Assembly: GCF_018691265.1 (NCBI RefSeq)
Contig: NW_024881296.1
Span: forward strand, 1,140,779-1,204,778
Direction of reading: 5' to 3'
DNA: 64,000 nucleotides
Source of the DNA: Tyto alba
Lineage: Eukaryota; Chordata; Aves; Strigiformes; Tytonidae
This document shows positions 24,973 through 38,073 of the stretch, one piece after another (position 1 is the first letter of the stretch; each line of letters starts with the position of its first letter). Below the pieces are notes generated by a model. The model did not search any database. It saw only the letters and a program-made list of their open reading frames with translations, and was not told the origin of the DNA. The position numbers and the translations under genes were made by a program.

Positions 24973-27900
24973 GGGGGAAAAGCAACTTGCTTTTCTTTCC
25001 CACTGCAATATCAGAAGTAAAAATGACAAAAAATGCAACGCTCCATCTTCTCTGAGAAACTGCAAAGGAGAGAAAGGGGAACACTGACAGTTTTCTTACA
25101 AGAATTAGCACAGTATAGATGAAAATAATCATGAAAACATCATGGAGTAAAAGAAAGCCTGAGATACCCCTAAAATCCCTACAAAGAAGCTGTCACAATT
25201 AAATAATTAAAAACCCAATGCCTATCCATCAATAAAAGGACTGAGGTGGAAATTTGAATACTTGACAGCATAGAAGAAATAGCTAACTTTTACTAGGTCT
25301 ATTTAAGTTTTCAGAGTAATCGGCATTGCCTTCCTCTTCTAAGACTAGGAATGCCCCAGGCCAGTGTTACGTAAAATTACTTAATTAAAAATTGCTATAT
25401 GAAAATATGTTAAAACATATTAACAGTCCAGAGGAAATAAAAAATAACAAAAAAAAAAAAAAAAAATAAATCCAAGTCTGCCTTTTTCGTAAGATTTGTT
25501 CACTTGCATTATTCCCTGTAAAGGGTCAGACTTTATTTGTAAGTGAATATGTGCAGATGGGAAGGGACGGAAGATACATGACAGCATCAAGTCCCATTTT
25601 CAAGCACAACTTTTATACATTACGAATATAATTATCTCAGTGTAAGGCTCCATTTGAAGTTTTAAGTGTTGCACTATCTATTCTGCCTGGAAAAACACTC
25701 CAGCATACTTGAATCTGAGGAATACAAAATACAACTATTTGCACCTCAAGTGAAGTTTCCAGTATTTGCGTCCAAGCAAGCACTGCCACTGTCATCTGAG
25801 TCAAAGAAGTAACTGTACTGAAGATTTTTTGGTTACACTTAATGGCTTCTTCCCCTCAGCATCTAAATACACACTCCTCTGCCTTCTTACTTCCCACGAA
25901 TGCATCACAAGAGGATCTTCACAGCACACCAACTCACTCTGCTGATGATTTTAACTCTGTCTTATCCCATCTTCTCATGGAGCTTCTCTTTGAAGTTTAT
26001 ATAGTTTCTCAAAAAGCTTCTATCGAGTCAACTATCTGAAGAGGTTTTACAGACCATTAATACTGATCTGTAGGTTAACCACAAACAACACAAATAATTG
26101 TTTTCCTCCTTGTTTAGGGAACTACCGAGTTTGAGTTCCCCCCTCTCAGCATCAGTGTCACAGTACACACAGAAAATATGCAAAACTGAGGGAACTTAAT
26201 TTGAACTACCAGAAATAGTGAACTTAACTCCTTAGGTCCAGTGTTCTACATTTACATTTACCAAGTCACCTATTAAAAAAAAACGGTAATCAGCACATCC
26301 ATCCCAACCCCCAAGACAGCTAAAACATGAAGGAAGCCAAAATATTTAACCTTTAACATAAAACACATGAAGAAGACACACTGGCTACAGTATCCAAGGT
26401 AGTTAAGACCTTGCAGACCACCTTCACAAGAACACTTTCCATCTCTGCTGGCCAGAGATATTAAATTGATACGCTATCAGACAATAAAATACACACCGCC
26501 TTTCTAGTCTGTGACGAGTTTTGAGGGCTGGTGACAATTTTCACATGAAAGTTTGTGAACTTTTACTCTGAAATGATAGATGGCATCTCCTTATGTTACT
26601 GTTTCCTTCTCTCAGTCAATCATTTGTCCTCCATACAGGCTCAAAGATACCAGACAGGATATCACCACCTAAAACAAAACTGAGAATTGGCATTTTGAAG
26701 TCTAGACATGATTTCCTCTTTTGGAAGTCTTCTCATCTCTGTACCTTCTTCATGTAACCACAGGGGGGTAAAGAGTTCTCAAGGTGGCCTCATTTAGACC
26801 TTCTGTATAAAGACAGCTGTTCAAAATAGAATTTATTTCTTTAAACCAGAATCAGACACTAATAACTTGATCGATAATTACACTGAATCAGCAACATTTA
26901 TTTTTAACACTTGCACCTCTTGCTTCATGTCTCAGGAACAAGGGGGACGCAGCATGGATCATACACACTGTTGGGATGTAAGGACCTGTATCAGCATCTC
27001 GCACAACTCCCTTAATCCACTCTTCCCTGAAATGCCTCTTGTATTTTTTAAAAATGCTGCTCAGCACATACATTTGTAAAGCTGCATTTACAGAGTGTTT
27101 CCAGTAAGGCTCATGAGACTTTCTGTTCCACAGCAAAGCACTACTGAATAGTATCGAACTTCATGTAGACACACCAACAGGAGCTTTGCCACATGGGCTG
27201 ATCTTGTGACCAGCAGGTGAATCTGAGGGGGCTTTTTTTTTTTTGCTTTTATAAGGCTGGCACCAATCATTTCTGCATTCATGTGCTTGAAATTTCACTG
27301 TACCTAGCTCCAGCACCTATTTGGAAATTGACTTTCCATGGATTTGCTTGCCAATGCATTGTAGAGCCTTAAAGGGTTGCTTTAAACAAAGTGACCCCCA
27401 AGGAACACTGTTTCTGTGGTGATCTTGGTATTATGTTCTCAAGCTACGCCTTTTTGAACTCCGGTACACATTCTGTGCTGTGCAATTTGTTCCGATGAGA
27501 GGCTTTCAGAATGTATGATTGCATATATTATCTACATATATGTGTATTATCTATTCATGGTAATATTCCTCGGGCTGGCCACCTTCATTTTATACTACAC
27601 TGTCTGTATGTATTGCAAAGAGGTTTAGCCTCTGTCTGAATTCAGTCTACATGGTTTGACCTTTGTAGAGCAGTGCTCTTCAGCTCTTTTACTGCTTTTT
27701 CATTAGGGAATCATTTTCATTTGCCTTCCATGTGCACACTGCTCTTTGGAAAAAAAAAAAACAGCTCTATTTCTCACCGTGACTGACTTTTAGTTTTATC
27801 TGTCTGTTATAGAGGCTGGGAAGTTTTTTGGCCTGGAGAACTATTTCAAGGGTATGCACAGCACTACTCTGAATTAAGGGAGCTGAACAGTTGTGATTAC

Positions 27901-30900
27901 ACCCCCCTGATACAGAGGAGATTCTAGCTGATAGTGTAGTAAGCAGCTGGGGGGGCTACAGCTCCCTTTCCCTCTGCAGGTGAATCTGTCCCATGTTGTG
28001 TTCAGCAAGACATGGATTCAGGGGGACTGAAATCAATTTGAATTCAATGAACAGCCCTTAAGGTTCCTGTTTCTCTAGAACTAGAAAACTGTTTTCAATC
28101 ACTTACTCTAACTGAAAGGAGTTTAGACAATCCAAACTACTTGGTTTTAGGATTACCCCAAATCTTAATTTTTCTTATTAGCAAAAGATATTTTTCATCT
28201 TTCCATTCAAACCAACTCACATTTTTGGTTCAGCCACAAAATCAAAAGCAACACAGTTTATCATGGCTCTAATCACTTCTACCACTACTCCACAATTTGC
28301 TAACTATTCAAAAATAAAAATCTCATGACTGAGTTTTCCACTACTGTGTAACGCTAGAGCAAATGGTCTCTAGTTCCTCCTAAAGAAGGAGGAATACCCC
28401 TTTCCTAGGTGGTATTCTTCACACAAGTACACACAGCATTCAAACAACCTTCTGGGAGTTTGCAAGCCTCTCCACTTCTCCCACTGGACCCTAATGTAAA
28501 TCTCGATTATCCCATACACCAGATTCAGAACCAAAACAGAGGGTTTTAGCTTCTCCAATTTCCCGACACAACATCACTCAGGCCAGGAAGATGGGCAGTG
28601 CTGCAGTCATCTCATCTCCTCTGCCAGGCTCTGTTCCGCACACTAAACAACTCTAGCGCCTTCATTTACTCAGTTTATTTTTTCCTGGTCTGAGACGTGG
28701 TTTATTCCCAGCTCCAGTCATTGAACGTCAGTTCCTTAGATGCACATGTAGGAGATTGTTTCCTGCCTCTTGCCACCTGACACGCTATTCTCTACTCTTC
28801 GTGCACACACAAGACTAAAAAGCAAGCCAGCAGCAAACAAAAAACCCACCCCAGTACAGTGTGTGAACATTATAGTAGATCACAGCCAATTACTGCAAGA
28901 GTTTTGATCATAAACTCAAGCCAATTCAGTTACAGGTTTTCAGCATATCCCTTTTTCTTTTCCAATTAAACCAACTCATTTCTTTCTTTCCTTAGTTTTT
29001 TTTTCCCCTCTCCTCTTTCTTTTGGTCAGGAGTTGGCAACCTTCAGTATGAGAAATCCAGCCCCTGATCTCCAAACCTCAAGAGACACAGATCACTGCTG
29101 TGATTTTGTGTGTCAGAGGGACTTGGTGCAGCCAAAGACACAATTTCCCTGCTTGGTCGTCTTTGAGATTTCAAGTTTTTGAGATTGGCAGGTTTTGCTT
29201 TATTTTGCCTGGCAGAACGTACTTGAGAATGGCTTCTAGCAATATCAAGGAAACAAAAGAAACACTTCTGGTAGGTGAGCATGCCAGCTGCATCCACTGA
29301 TACACAGGCAGCATATAAAAAGCACGGAGCCCTTCGTGATGGGTGAGAATACAGTACATCAAAGTCTGTACTAGTGCCCCATGCAGACCTATATAAAAAT
29401 TGATAGCGAAGTGAGCCTGAGGAGGAGGAGGCAGGCCTCCCATCTCAGCTAGGGATCCCTGAATTCAACCAAGAGATCCCATGGAAACTTAGGGTCTACT
29501 TTGATACCAAAGAAATCTCTTTCAAAAGACCCAAGCATGAGGGAAAGACCACTGGCTGCATTCTCCAGCCTGCACATAGCCTCCCTCGGCTTTGATCCAA
29601 GTCAAGAAAGCTGAATTTTTTTTTCTTTTTTTTGACATGGTCAGCAACACAAGCCAGAAAATGACTCCCACTGCCAACTTCTCTTTCCACAGGCATCAGA
29701 ACACTGAAGGGACTCTGTGGACTTGTTGACTATTTAGCCAGAAGCTTGTCAGGACTTCCTGGAACAGGGAGGACACGGAGGGGCTTTGCACCTTCAGTGG
29801 TTCTTAGTTAAATCAGATACACACATCATGAGCATGCTGTGGTGGAGTTACACAATAAAATTAAACATTGTACCGAGTAGCCAGTCTCCTTCCCCCTGCC
29901 ATGCCCCCTCTTACGCAGAGAGTAGGAAAACCCACTCCAACCAGTTCCAGAGCTCCCTCAGTAACCCAAGTGTTTGGTTCTCTGTTAAAAAGGAAAGGCT
30001 TTTCTTCATGCTGCTCCCTAGTATCTTCAGGGGCAAAAGGCTCCAGGTCATTGCAGGCCTGAAGGCCTCAAGTCAGAACAGCACAACTCATCTCTCCATG
30101 GGCCAGCCTGCTTCATGCACTGTGGCCGTGCTGGAAGGAGACACGGGCAGAGCACAGCTGTCAGAAGCAGCGTGCTCGGCACAGACGTGACACTGGCCCC
30201 ACACACAGCTTCTCCTGCCTGTGCTTGTAAAGGTGCCAGGGCTGGATACAGTTAAATACCCCAGGGTGAGGGGAAAGCCCCAGTGATTTTTCAAGCCGCA
30301 GCTGCTCTGCCATTTGTACAGTAGAGAAAAGCTGTAGTAGGTAGAGAGGTGCAGAAGGAGCTGGCAAAGTTTTCCCTTGCCATCCTTTTTCTAGGCAGTG
30401 GCAGATGATTTTGTTGTGGAGTCTCAGGTGTCCTGAACAATAGCTGTGGAGCCAGTCCCTATTTTGGTGGTAGAAAAGAAACTGGCTTTCTGGGGAGAGA
30501 GAGACAAGTCAAGCCAGTTCCAGACTGTCATTTTTCCTACTGGCTCATTCTGCTCAAATCACAATCTGGAAAAACTGGAAAGGTAAGCAGTCCAAATTAA
30601 TGGGAACATCAAGTGAACTGGTTTGTGTATGTATTCGTTTAACTGGAACAGGGAGCACAATTCCAGCTTTGGGCTCTAGCTTTGTAGACATCCCCTTAAC
30701 TTACCTCCTACCTGAGAAAACCATGTGCAAGGCCTGAATTATTCCTGCTCTGTCCTCAAAACATCGTAGTTTCTTGAAGCCTCATGCTCGCATGGCACCC
30801 ATGACCACAACTCTTATTATGGGATGGCAACATTCACATCCTACCAGCTCATTCTTCCAACTCCACGTAATTAGGAAGGGAAAAAAAAAAAAATCAGAAA

Positions 30901-33900
30901 CAAGACAGAGCAGGAAGCTGTCTTTTTCCTCACACCATTCCTCGCGCATTATTGTTGCCACATCTTACCCACAGCATATCATTTACCCACCAAACTGATG
31001 TTTTTCTTATGAAAGCAGAAAAAGCAGGTTTTAGGAGTCCTACAACTGGTAGAAAATAATCAATTTAAGCCTAATGATTAAAAAATCCCCAGGTATATAT
31101 TTATAGTTAATTTCTACCATAGAGCAGACTTCACCAGATGCTCAATTGCATTTCATCCTTAAGAGCAAACAAGGGCTCCTGCAGATTAGACCTTTCCAGC
31201 AGAGCTGCTGCAGATGGGCAGATCGCGGTGTCCTGCTAACTATCACTGAGACCTCAGCGGTACAATGATTCTACTTACTAAAAGCAATAAGTTAAAGTAA
31301 GCACCGCAAAGGGAAGAGAAGTGGCATGGATCTTGCACATCATTCCTCTTAAAATTCTTTATAAATTGCAGGATGGACCCATATTCTGCAGACAGGGAAA
31401 TTTGAGCATAGTGGCTTTGTTACAAAAGTCAGTGAAAGAGCGAGTGCCTAATACCCCTGTACACCAGGGCTGGTCATCCCCACCTCCAATCTGTACGGTC
31501 AGCAATCCCAGAAACCACCTTCTTCTGTGTGCTGCACATTAAAGACCTGAATAAACAAGTCAAACTGCGTTGCACAGTTTAAAACTACAGCATGACATAA
31601 CCGCAAGTCATTGCCACTAAGTTTTTTTTAAAAAAAAAAAAAAAAAAGTCCACACCTGCCAAATACAGCTCCATTGTCCACTGCTGAGTTTTAATGACAA
31701 CTGCTGCATCTTGGAAAGTTGTTCAATAATAAAGTACTACATTTCCCCTCCAGGACCAGAAATCAGGTACTGTCACTTATCTACATAAAAGGCATAACAC
31801 AGGAAAATATCCCACAGCCATGTGGCTCACACGGCAATCAAAATCTTGGACACCCTCTGCACACAGAAATTTGTTCTTATTACAATATATTCCAGTTGGT
31901 CAGCATGCTAAAAATCTCCACTCAGGATTTCTGGCTTTTCCAATTAGGCTTATAGACAAAAAGTCTTTTTTCCTTTAATGACATTGCCATTTATTGCAAA
32001 GCTATGATGAGTTCTTATCTCATTGTGGTGCTCCACGATAACTCATTATTCACTGAACTTCACTTTTTGATGTATGAGGAACAGCAACATATACTTAAAT
32101 AGCTCTATTTAAACTGGCCCTATAGTTGAAACAAATCATTCCAAGAACAGCACTGCATTACAGTCAGAACTGCTCAAAAGCTTAGGATACGATATTCTTC
32201 AGTATTCACAGAGCTTAATATCTTCAAACAGAAATTACTCAAGCTGATGTATCTCTCATTAAGTCCAAGTTCTTCCAAACGAGAAGAGGATGATTGATAG
32301 TCAGAGATTACCAAGGCCAACATAGTGAGAGATCACACTCTTTATGGTCACAAGCAAGCCTGGGAGGGCTCAGTTCCCCCACAGCCGAGCACCCGGGGAA
32401 TGCTGCAAAGCACCCTCAGCACGCCTTGTCCAAGAGCCCAAGCGTCTCCCTCATCCAACACCGGAGCTGGTGCTGACGGTTAACGGAGCATTGCTGAGTC
32501 CTTCCAGGCTACGGGTGCAATGCAAGCTTTCAATCAGCACTGCCTGGATCAGGTTCTTTGTTCTGCCTAACACCGATGGGATTGGCCAGAGTATTTACAT
32601 TGGACCTGGGTTAAAGGTGGGGAGTCCAATTCAGTATGTTTAGAAACACTTTGGAAAGTAAAAATACGGTCATTGGTCTGGCCTGTTCACTATCAGCTTC
32701 CTACATTAGACGCTTATAGCACACTGGTTTTGCAGGAGAGGAAAAGCCAGATTCACGTGCACTGAATTGCACATAAGTCCCTGTATCTTTTATTTCCTTC
32801 CAGCTGCCTCCTGGCCTTCAAACACAGAGCCTTAGGTGGAATTTAGGCCATGAGAACCTGGTCTTCAGCCTCCCAGCAAGTGGGAATACCCACAGCTAAC
32901 TCAGTCTGAAAGATATCGAACACATTACAGGAGAAAATACACCTGCTGAGTGTACACATACACACACACATGGCAACACAATTCTACCTCAGGGGTCCCC
33001 TGACTTTTACCTTCCACACAAAGAAGAACAGAGCCGAATTTATATACATGGAGCATGTTGCAACTGGACAGTGCAGGTGAGGTGTGCAATGTGAACAACC
33101 TCCACCTGCTGATCATGTTTTGCAGCATCCAGAAGCCAGTTTTCAAAGCAAGATACTGTATGTATCACCCCTCATCCCTATTAACACTGTACTGCTTTTG
33201 GAAGTCAAGCTACTGAAATGTTTCCAAGAGTATGGGGAGTGTTACTTCCTTTCCATAGCTGTTATGCATCAGGAAAGATCGTAAACAGATAATCTCTCAG
33301 GCACAGGTAAGAAAGATGACAGAGTTAATGTATCCAGTCTTTTTCACACACAAGCACACCCCCTGAAATAAACCAGAAATGCTAATTGTGTGTATTACAC
33401 TATATTATAAACAGCAGTCATGAAGCTAGAGAAAGTAACAAAGCATCCCTGCCTGAAGGGTCTTCTCCAGGCTACAGTGTATCAGAGGAGAGATAAAAGC
33501 AGAAGCTTGAGACACAGTAGAAGAAAAGCTCTCCCCAGATACAAAGCCAGCACGAAGCTCTAATATGCAGGAGTATTTCACTCTCCAGGGCAGAGTGGCT
33601 TTCTACGACACTGCTTCACACCCCAGCTCCAGAGTGTCCTCCCAAAAGCACGTCGGGAGGGAGGAGACAGATCCAGTCTCTCTCCCGCAACGTTCCACTT
33701 CAGCGGTGCAGGAGGGTTTCACAATCCCTGCCTGCAGTCACAACAGCTCTGAAGGAAAGGGACACAGCTCTTCTCACCTCAGAACAGGAACTCCACTGCA
33801 GAAAGTCTACAGACCCCAGCAGCCATCTCCCTCTCCCACAAGCCCAAAGGACACAAGGGAACAGGCCAGTACTTTGCACCCCTGAGCTCAGCATGTTGCT

Positions 33901-34227
33901 GTCTAAGAGTCCGCTAATAAGAGATGTTAAGAACAGGGCTGCATCTTAAACCCACTCATCACAAAAAAGCAGAAAGGAGGTTCCTCCATCCATGCACAAA
34001 GACAGGAACCTGTCCTTCAAAAAGCCAAAGTTCCTCACTTCATATACAAGGCACTAGCAGCAAGGGCCGCAAGTCTGTATTCGCCATGCAGCAGAGCAGG
34101 ACTTAGCTCCCTCAGGTGAGGCAGACTCATGATTTCCTCCCTGCCATTCCCACCCCAGCCCAAGTTGGCTGAGATCTTGCAGGAGTAATGCCCTAAACCT
34201 CCAGACTATCCTGAGTGAGACAGAGAG
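24973..34227. other. Non-coding stretch, no gene recognised
   Basis: Long AT-leaning, intron-like or intergenic DNA with scattered short A or T runs, for example A runs near 25,449, 27,751 and 30,879. Isolated donor-like motifs occur (minus strand near 30,702, plus strand after 33,306), but no partner acceptor and open frame makes a convincing exon. GC content rises modestly from about 33,500. Confidence 0.45.
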
Positions 34228-35603
34228 ATGACTCTCAACTCCTGCAGCAGAAATGAGCCTACCCCGCAGAACAGACGCTGGTTAAAATGCAGAGCAGGAG
34301 TGGGGAGCAGAGAGGTTCTTCCTGCTCACACAGGCACTCCCCAGGGAGAAAGAGCCACTGGTCCCAGCTCTGAGAAAACCTGGTCCAAACACCAGCTCAC
34401 TAAATGCACCAGAGGCCCTGACGGCAGGCAGCGTACCCTGAACTCTCATCCACCTCATCTCCAACCATTCCTCAAAACAAGGAAACGGCGAAGACATGTC
34501 CAATCCCATAAGCATGTGTTTGGTGAGTTTCAACAGTGCCTCAAGGAGCTCCAGCAGAAGAATATTCAGCTTCTACATTTCGGTTTGAACTGCACATTGA
34601 GCTGGTCACTGCTGCAAGACGAGGACATTTCCAGTCATGCTCAGCAACAGAGAAAGATAACAATAGATTTGTTAAAGCAGAGTACTGAGATTAATGGGCC
34701 CTTCATTCTACTGCCCATTCTGACACCACATTAAACACCCCTCTACAAAAAGATGGGCAATAAAATTATTTCTTGACATCACAGGAACATTTGAGACTAA
34801 GTTAATGGAGTCAGGGCCTCGGTCTTCTTGCAAATCAAGTGAAGGACAGAATATATACAAGGTAGTCAGTTTACATGAACAACGTAGGACATTTTTTAAA
34901 ATCAGGCTTTTTTCCTTGTGCACAGTACTACTAAATTTTCCCTTGTCCTGTGCAAAGCATACAAGGTTAGAAGCAAAACATCTTCTCCCACACTTGATGT
35001 CACACTGGCAGTGCTAGATGCCTTGCTGCTTATCTTCCCACACCTGGGGATGTTCCCCGAGTACTCCACTGTTCCCATCCACTCCATGTCACACAAAGAA
35101 AACCAGTTCATCAGTGCTACTCCCACTTCCCAGTTCTTGGGCCGCTGAGGAGGCACCACAAGCAAAAGCAAACATGCAACTGCTCTGTTTGTGTGTCCCA
35201 AGGACTGGCTCTGCACACGGGTGCCTGAAGAACAAGCACGTTGCAAAAGCATTATATTTCCAGTGGCAAGATGGATGGGAAAAGTGCCAGTAACCCCTTT
35301 GTCATGCCAGTTGCTGGCTGCTATGAGGATGTACGTTAGATGCCTCCTTAGAAAAGAGCTCTGCATCTCATCCTTCCAGATGGAGGAGGGATGATTCATA
35401 CGCACATAAGCAATGCTAGAATGACGGCTGAAGAGAAAACATTTTCCTTCTGTTTTCTGTTTTGTGTTACAGACATGCTCCGGGGCCTTAATCGCAGCAA
35501 AAAATTGAATTGAAGACGATGACACTTTGTGCCCCAAGGAATGCACATGCAAAACCCCAGCGCTACTTCTCACTGTTGCATGCACACACTTCACGTGCCT
35601 CAT
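34228..35603. other. Region with two longish unrecognised open frames
   Basis: A plus-strand frame of 168 codons (34,228-34,734) and a minus-strand frame of 233 codons (34,902-35,603) lie close together. The 233-codon frame is the longest outside the CpG island. Neither shows a familiar domain, signal peptide or repeat, and neither shows convincing bounding splice sites. With this much sequence such lengths can arise by chance, so I do not call them genes. They are placed here so a homology search can settle them. Confidence 0.2.
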
Positions 35604-37802
35604 TCCCCTGCTTTCTCATTTTCACAGCATTTCTCTGCACAAAACATGACAGAAGAACTCCACTTACACAGCCATCGCATCGCGCAATGACAAATACAGG
35701 GGAAAGCGTCCAAGAGACGGATCAGGTGTCAGGAGCTCTAAACTGACCAAGGACTGACTTGCAATGCAGAAGCAAAGCAAAGGATCTCTTTACTTTCCAG
35801 ACACACCAGGGACCAAAACGCACACATTTACTAGGCCTAGATGGCTGATAAATGCATAATAGACAGAAGGCTCAGCAGTCAGAGCACTTGTCTGCATGGT
35901 GCCCATTTCTTTCGTGGAGGCCACTGCACATATCCTCCTCCCCACCTCACCTGCACAGCACCTCTGCCACACACTCACACTCCTCTCAAGGGCCCTGCGC
36001 CCTGTGAAGCTCACTGTTTCTCAGTACTAACCTGTAAATTCCCACCTACTTACTTCCCTCTGGCCTCCCACGGATTTGTGAAGTCCTTGGAACAGAGATT
36101 ATCTGTAAGCACCTGGAAAGTACCTGGAATATCCTGAGTCCTACTGCAAGTAAACAAACAAACAGCAATGCATAAACACGCAACATATATATTGAGCCAA
36201 GCATATAGCAGTCATCTCTGACAGCAAAAGCAACGATTGTAGCTTCTTCCTACAGTGGTAAAATATCTACACTTTGGGGTACAGCCACTGACCAGGAAAA
36301 CCTTCAGATTTGCCTTCCCTGCCACCTATTTCCTTCCCCCATCACATTATCCATTTCGGAAATCCATGCCCCACTTTTTATTATAAATTATTCTAATCAG
36401 TTTTGTGGCATGGCAGAAATCCAGCATAACCTTCAGAAATACGCATGCCCATGCTGACTATATAGCTTCTTCGTTTCGCAGGAGCCTTTCACAACAGCCT
36501 GGTGCAAATCTGGGAAGATTTGGCAACCTTTCTAAGCGGCACCCCTAATGCTGGTGACCCTTTCCTAAAGGGTGCTAGATGCATTCACCTACACTACTTT
36601 GTAAAAGAAGGATTTTTCCTTAATCTTTCATTAAAGCCAGGAAAAAGTGTTCAAGCAGGAATTTCTCCTCTGCTGTTTTTCAGGTTGAAGAAGCATGACT
36701 CGGGGGTGGCAAAGGGGCTAGAGAGAACATCTGCAGTCCAGTGCAGACCACCTTTCCCACCTCACCCTCTTCTGAATGGAAAGATGTAGGGTAGGCTGGG
36801 TAATTCCTGAAGATCCTTCAGAATCAGGGTTCAAGTGGGGAAAGGAAAAAGCAAAAATAAAACAAAAAAAACACAGAAAAGACCCAGAGATAATAAGGAT
36901 TCTTAGCTTTTCCTGGGTAAGGAGCACAGGCTACTTTCATAGCTCCTAAAAGAAGCCCTGTGCAGTTTGTTCATTCATGCTGCGACTGCTCCAGAAAGAA
37001 TCTGGATCTGTGGCTTTCCCATAAAACTAATAAAGAGGTCTAAACCCCACATTGGGGGGGAAGGGTAAAAAAACACAACAAGCAATTTAAACGCAGAGCA
37101 CTACCGTCTTGCTAAAGAATATGTTAAGAACTCATCTGAAGTCTGTCTTGACCAATGAGGGACATAAATCAGGAAAAGACAGTAATACTCCCTAGCATGC
37201 AATTAGTCACTGCTGTAAGCACTTTAAACTCTGGATTTCTTGGCTTATAACATTTCAAACACTGTTGTTTTATAGAAGTATGATAGCTGTCCAAGCACCA
37301 CAATCAAATTACGCTACCAGGACATTCGGGCAATGGATTATCACAGCAAAGGAAATGGATTAACACAGTTTTTATTCTGAACAAGGGAAGACTATCTCAT
37401 TTTGAACATGGCAGGGGGGAGAGTAGAAGCCTATACCTGAGATTAGTTTTTTTTTTTTCCTCTCTCTCTCTTTTGGACTTTCCCAGGTAGGAGTCCCACA
37501 ACAAATCTGCTAATCTGAAAAGACAGAAACTGACTTTCCCTAGAATTTGCATTGAATTATCTCAAAACAGGGAATAAATTAAAAATATTCCAAATCAAAG
37601 GGAAGTTAAAACAGCCTCCTTGTGCTGGCTGAATGCTGGAAGGATGCCCTATTCCTGGGCACGTTCCCATTGCATACCTGGCCTGCTCTTTCACTCGGTA
37701 TCAGACAATGACCATCACTACCACCAGGCCTAGAGACTTCAGCTCTGTTTAGAAACTTTACTATCAGATATATTCCCTCTCGGAGGAAGGAGGGCCTCTT
37801 AC
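35604..37802. other. Non-coding stretch, no gene recognised
   Basis: Intron-like or intergenic sequence. A pyrimidine run of T and CT lies near 37,447-37,472. No recognisable repeat family. Confidence 0.45.
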
Positions 37803-37914
37803 CTTCCAAAACCTTCAAATTAGCAGGTTCAGCAAAGTATTGGTCGGTTCCTTTAAAAAGGTTTAATAGTTTGAACATTCTCTTAAAAAGGCTGCACCTT
37901 TTACCTTTACATCA
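37803..37914 (-). other. Weak candidate exon, minus strand
   Basis: On the minus strand a TTTTCTGTAG acceptor-like site precedes position 37,914, and an AAG|GTAAGA donor follows position 37,803. The 112-bp interval contains an ATG at 37,878 and stays open to the donor (peptide begins MFKLLNLFKG). I recognise no family. The orientation agrees with the proposed leftward gene from the CpG island, but splice-like motifs occur by chance every few kilobases, so this is speculative. Confidence 0.1.
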
Positions 37915-38003
37915 CTACAGAAAACCTATCTTATTTTATACTTCAGTTCTCACATTGTATCACAAACCAAATAATACCTTAACTTCATAAATCTTGTATG
38001 TTT
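37915..38003. other. Non-coding spacer
   Basis: Nothing recognised. Confidence 0.3.
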
Positions 38004-38073
38004 TGGGGTTTTTGGTGTTTTTTTTGTTTGTTTGGTTGGTTGTTTTTTTGTTTGTTTCTTTCTTTTTTTTTTA
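38004..38073 (+). repeat. T/G-rich low-complexity tract
   Basis: About 70 bases composed almost only of T and G with a few C, including TTTGTTTG units. It gives hydrophobic or charged artefact frames on both strands. Confidence 0.75.
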
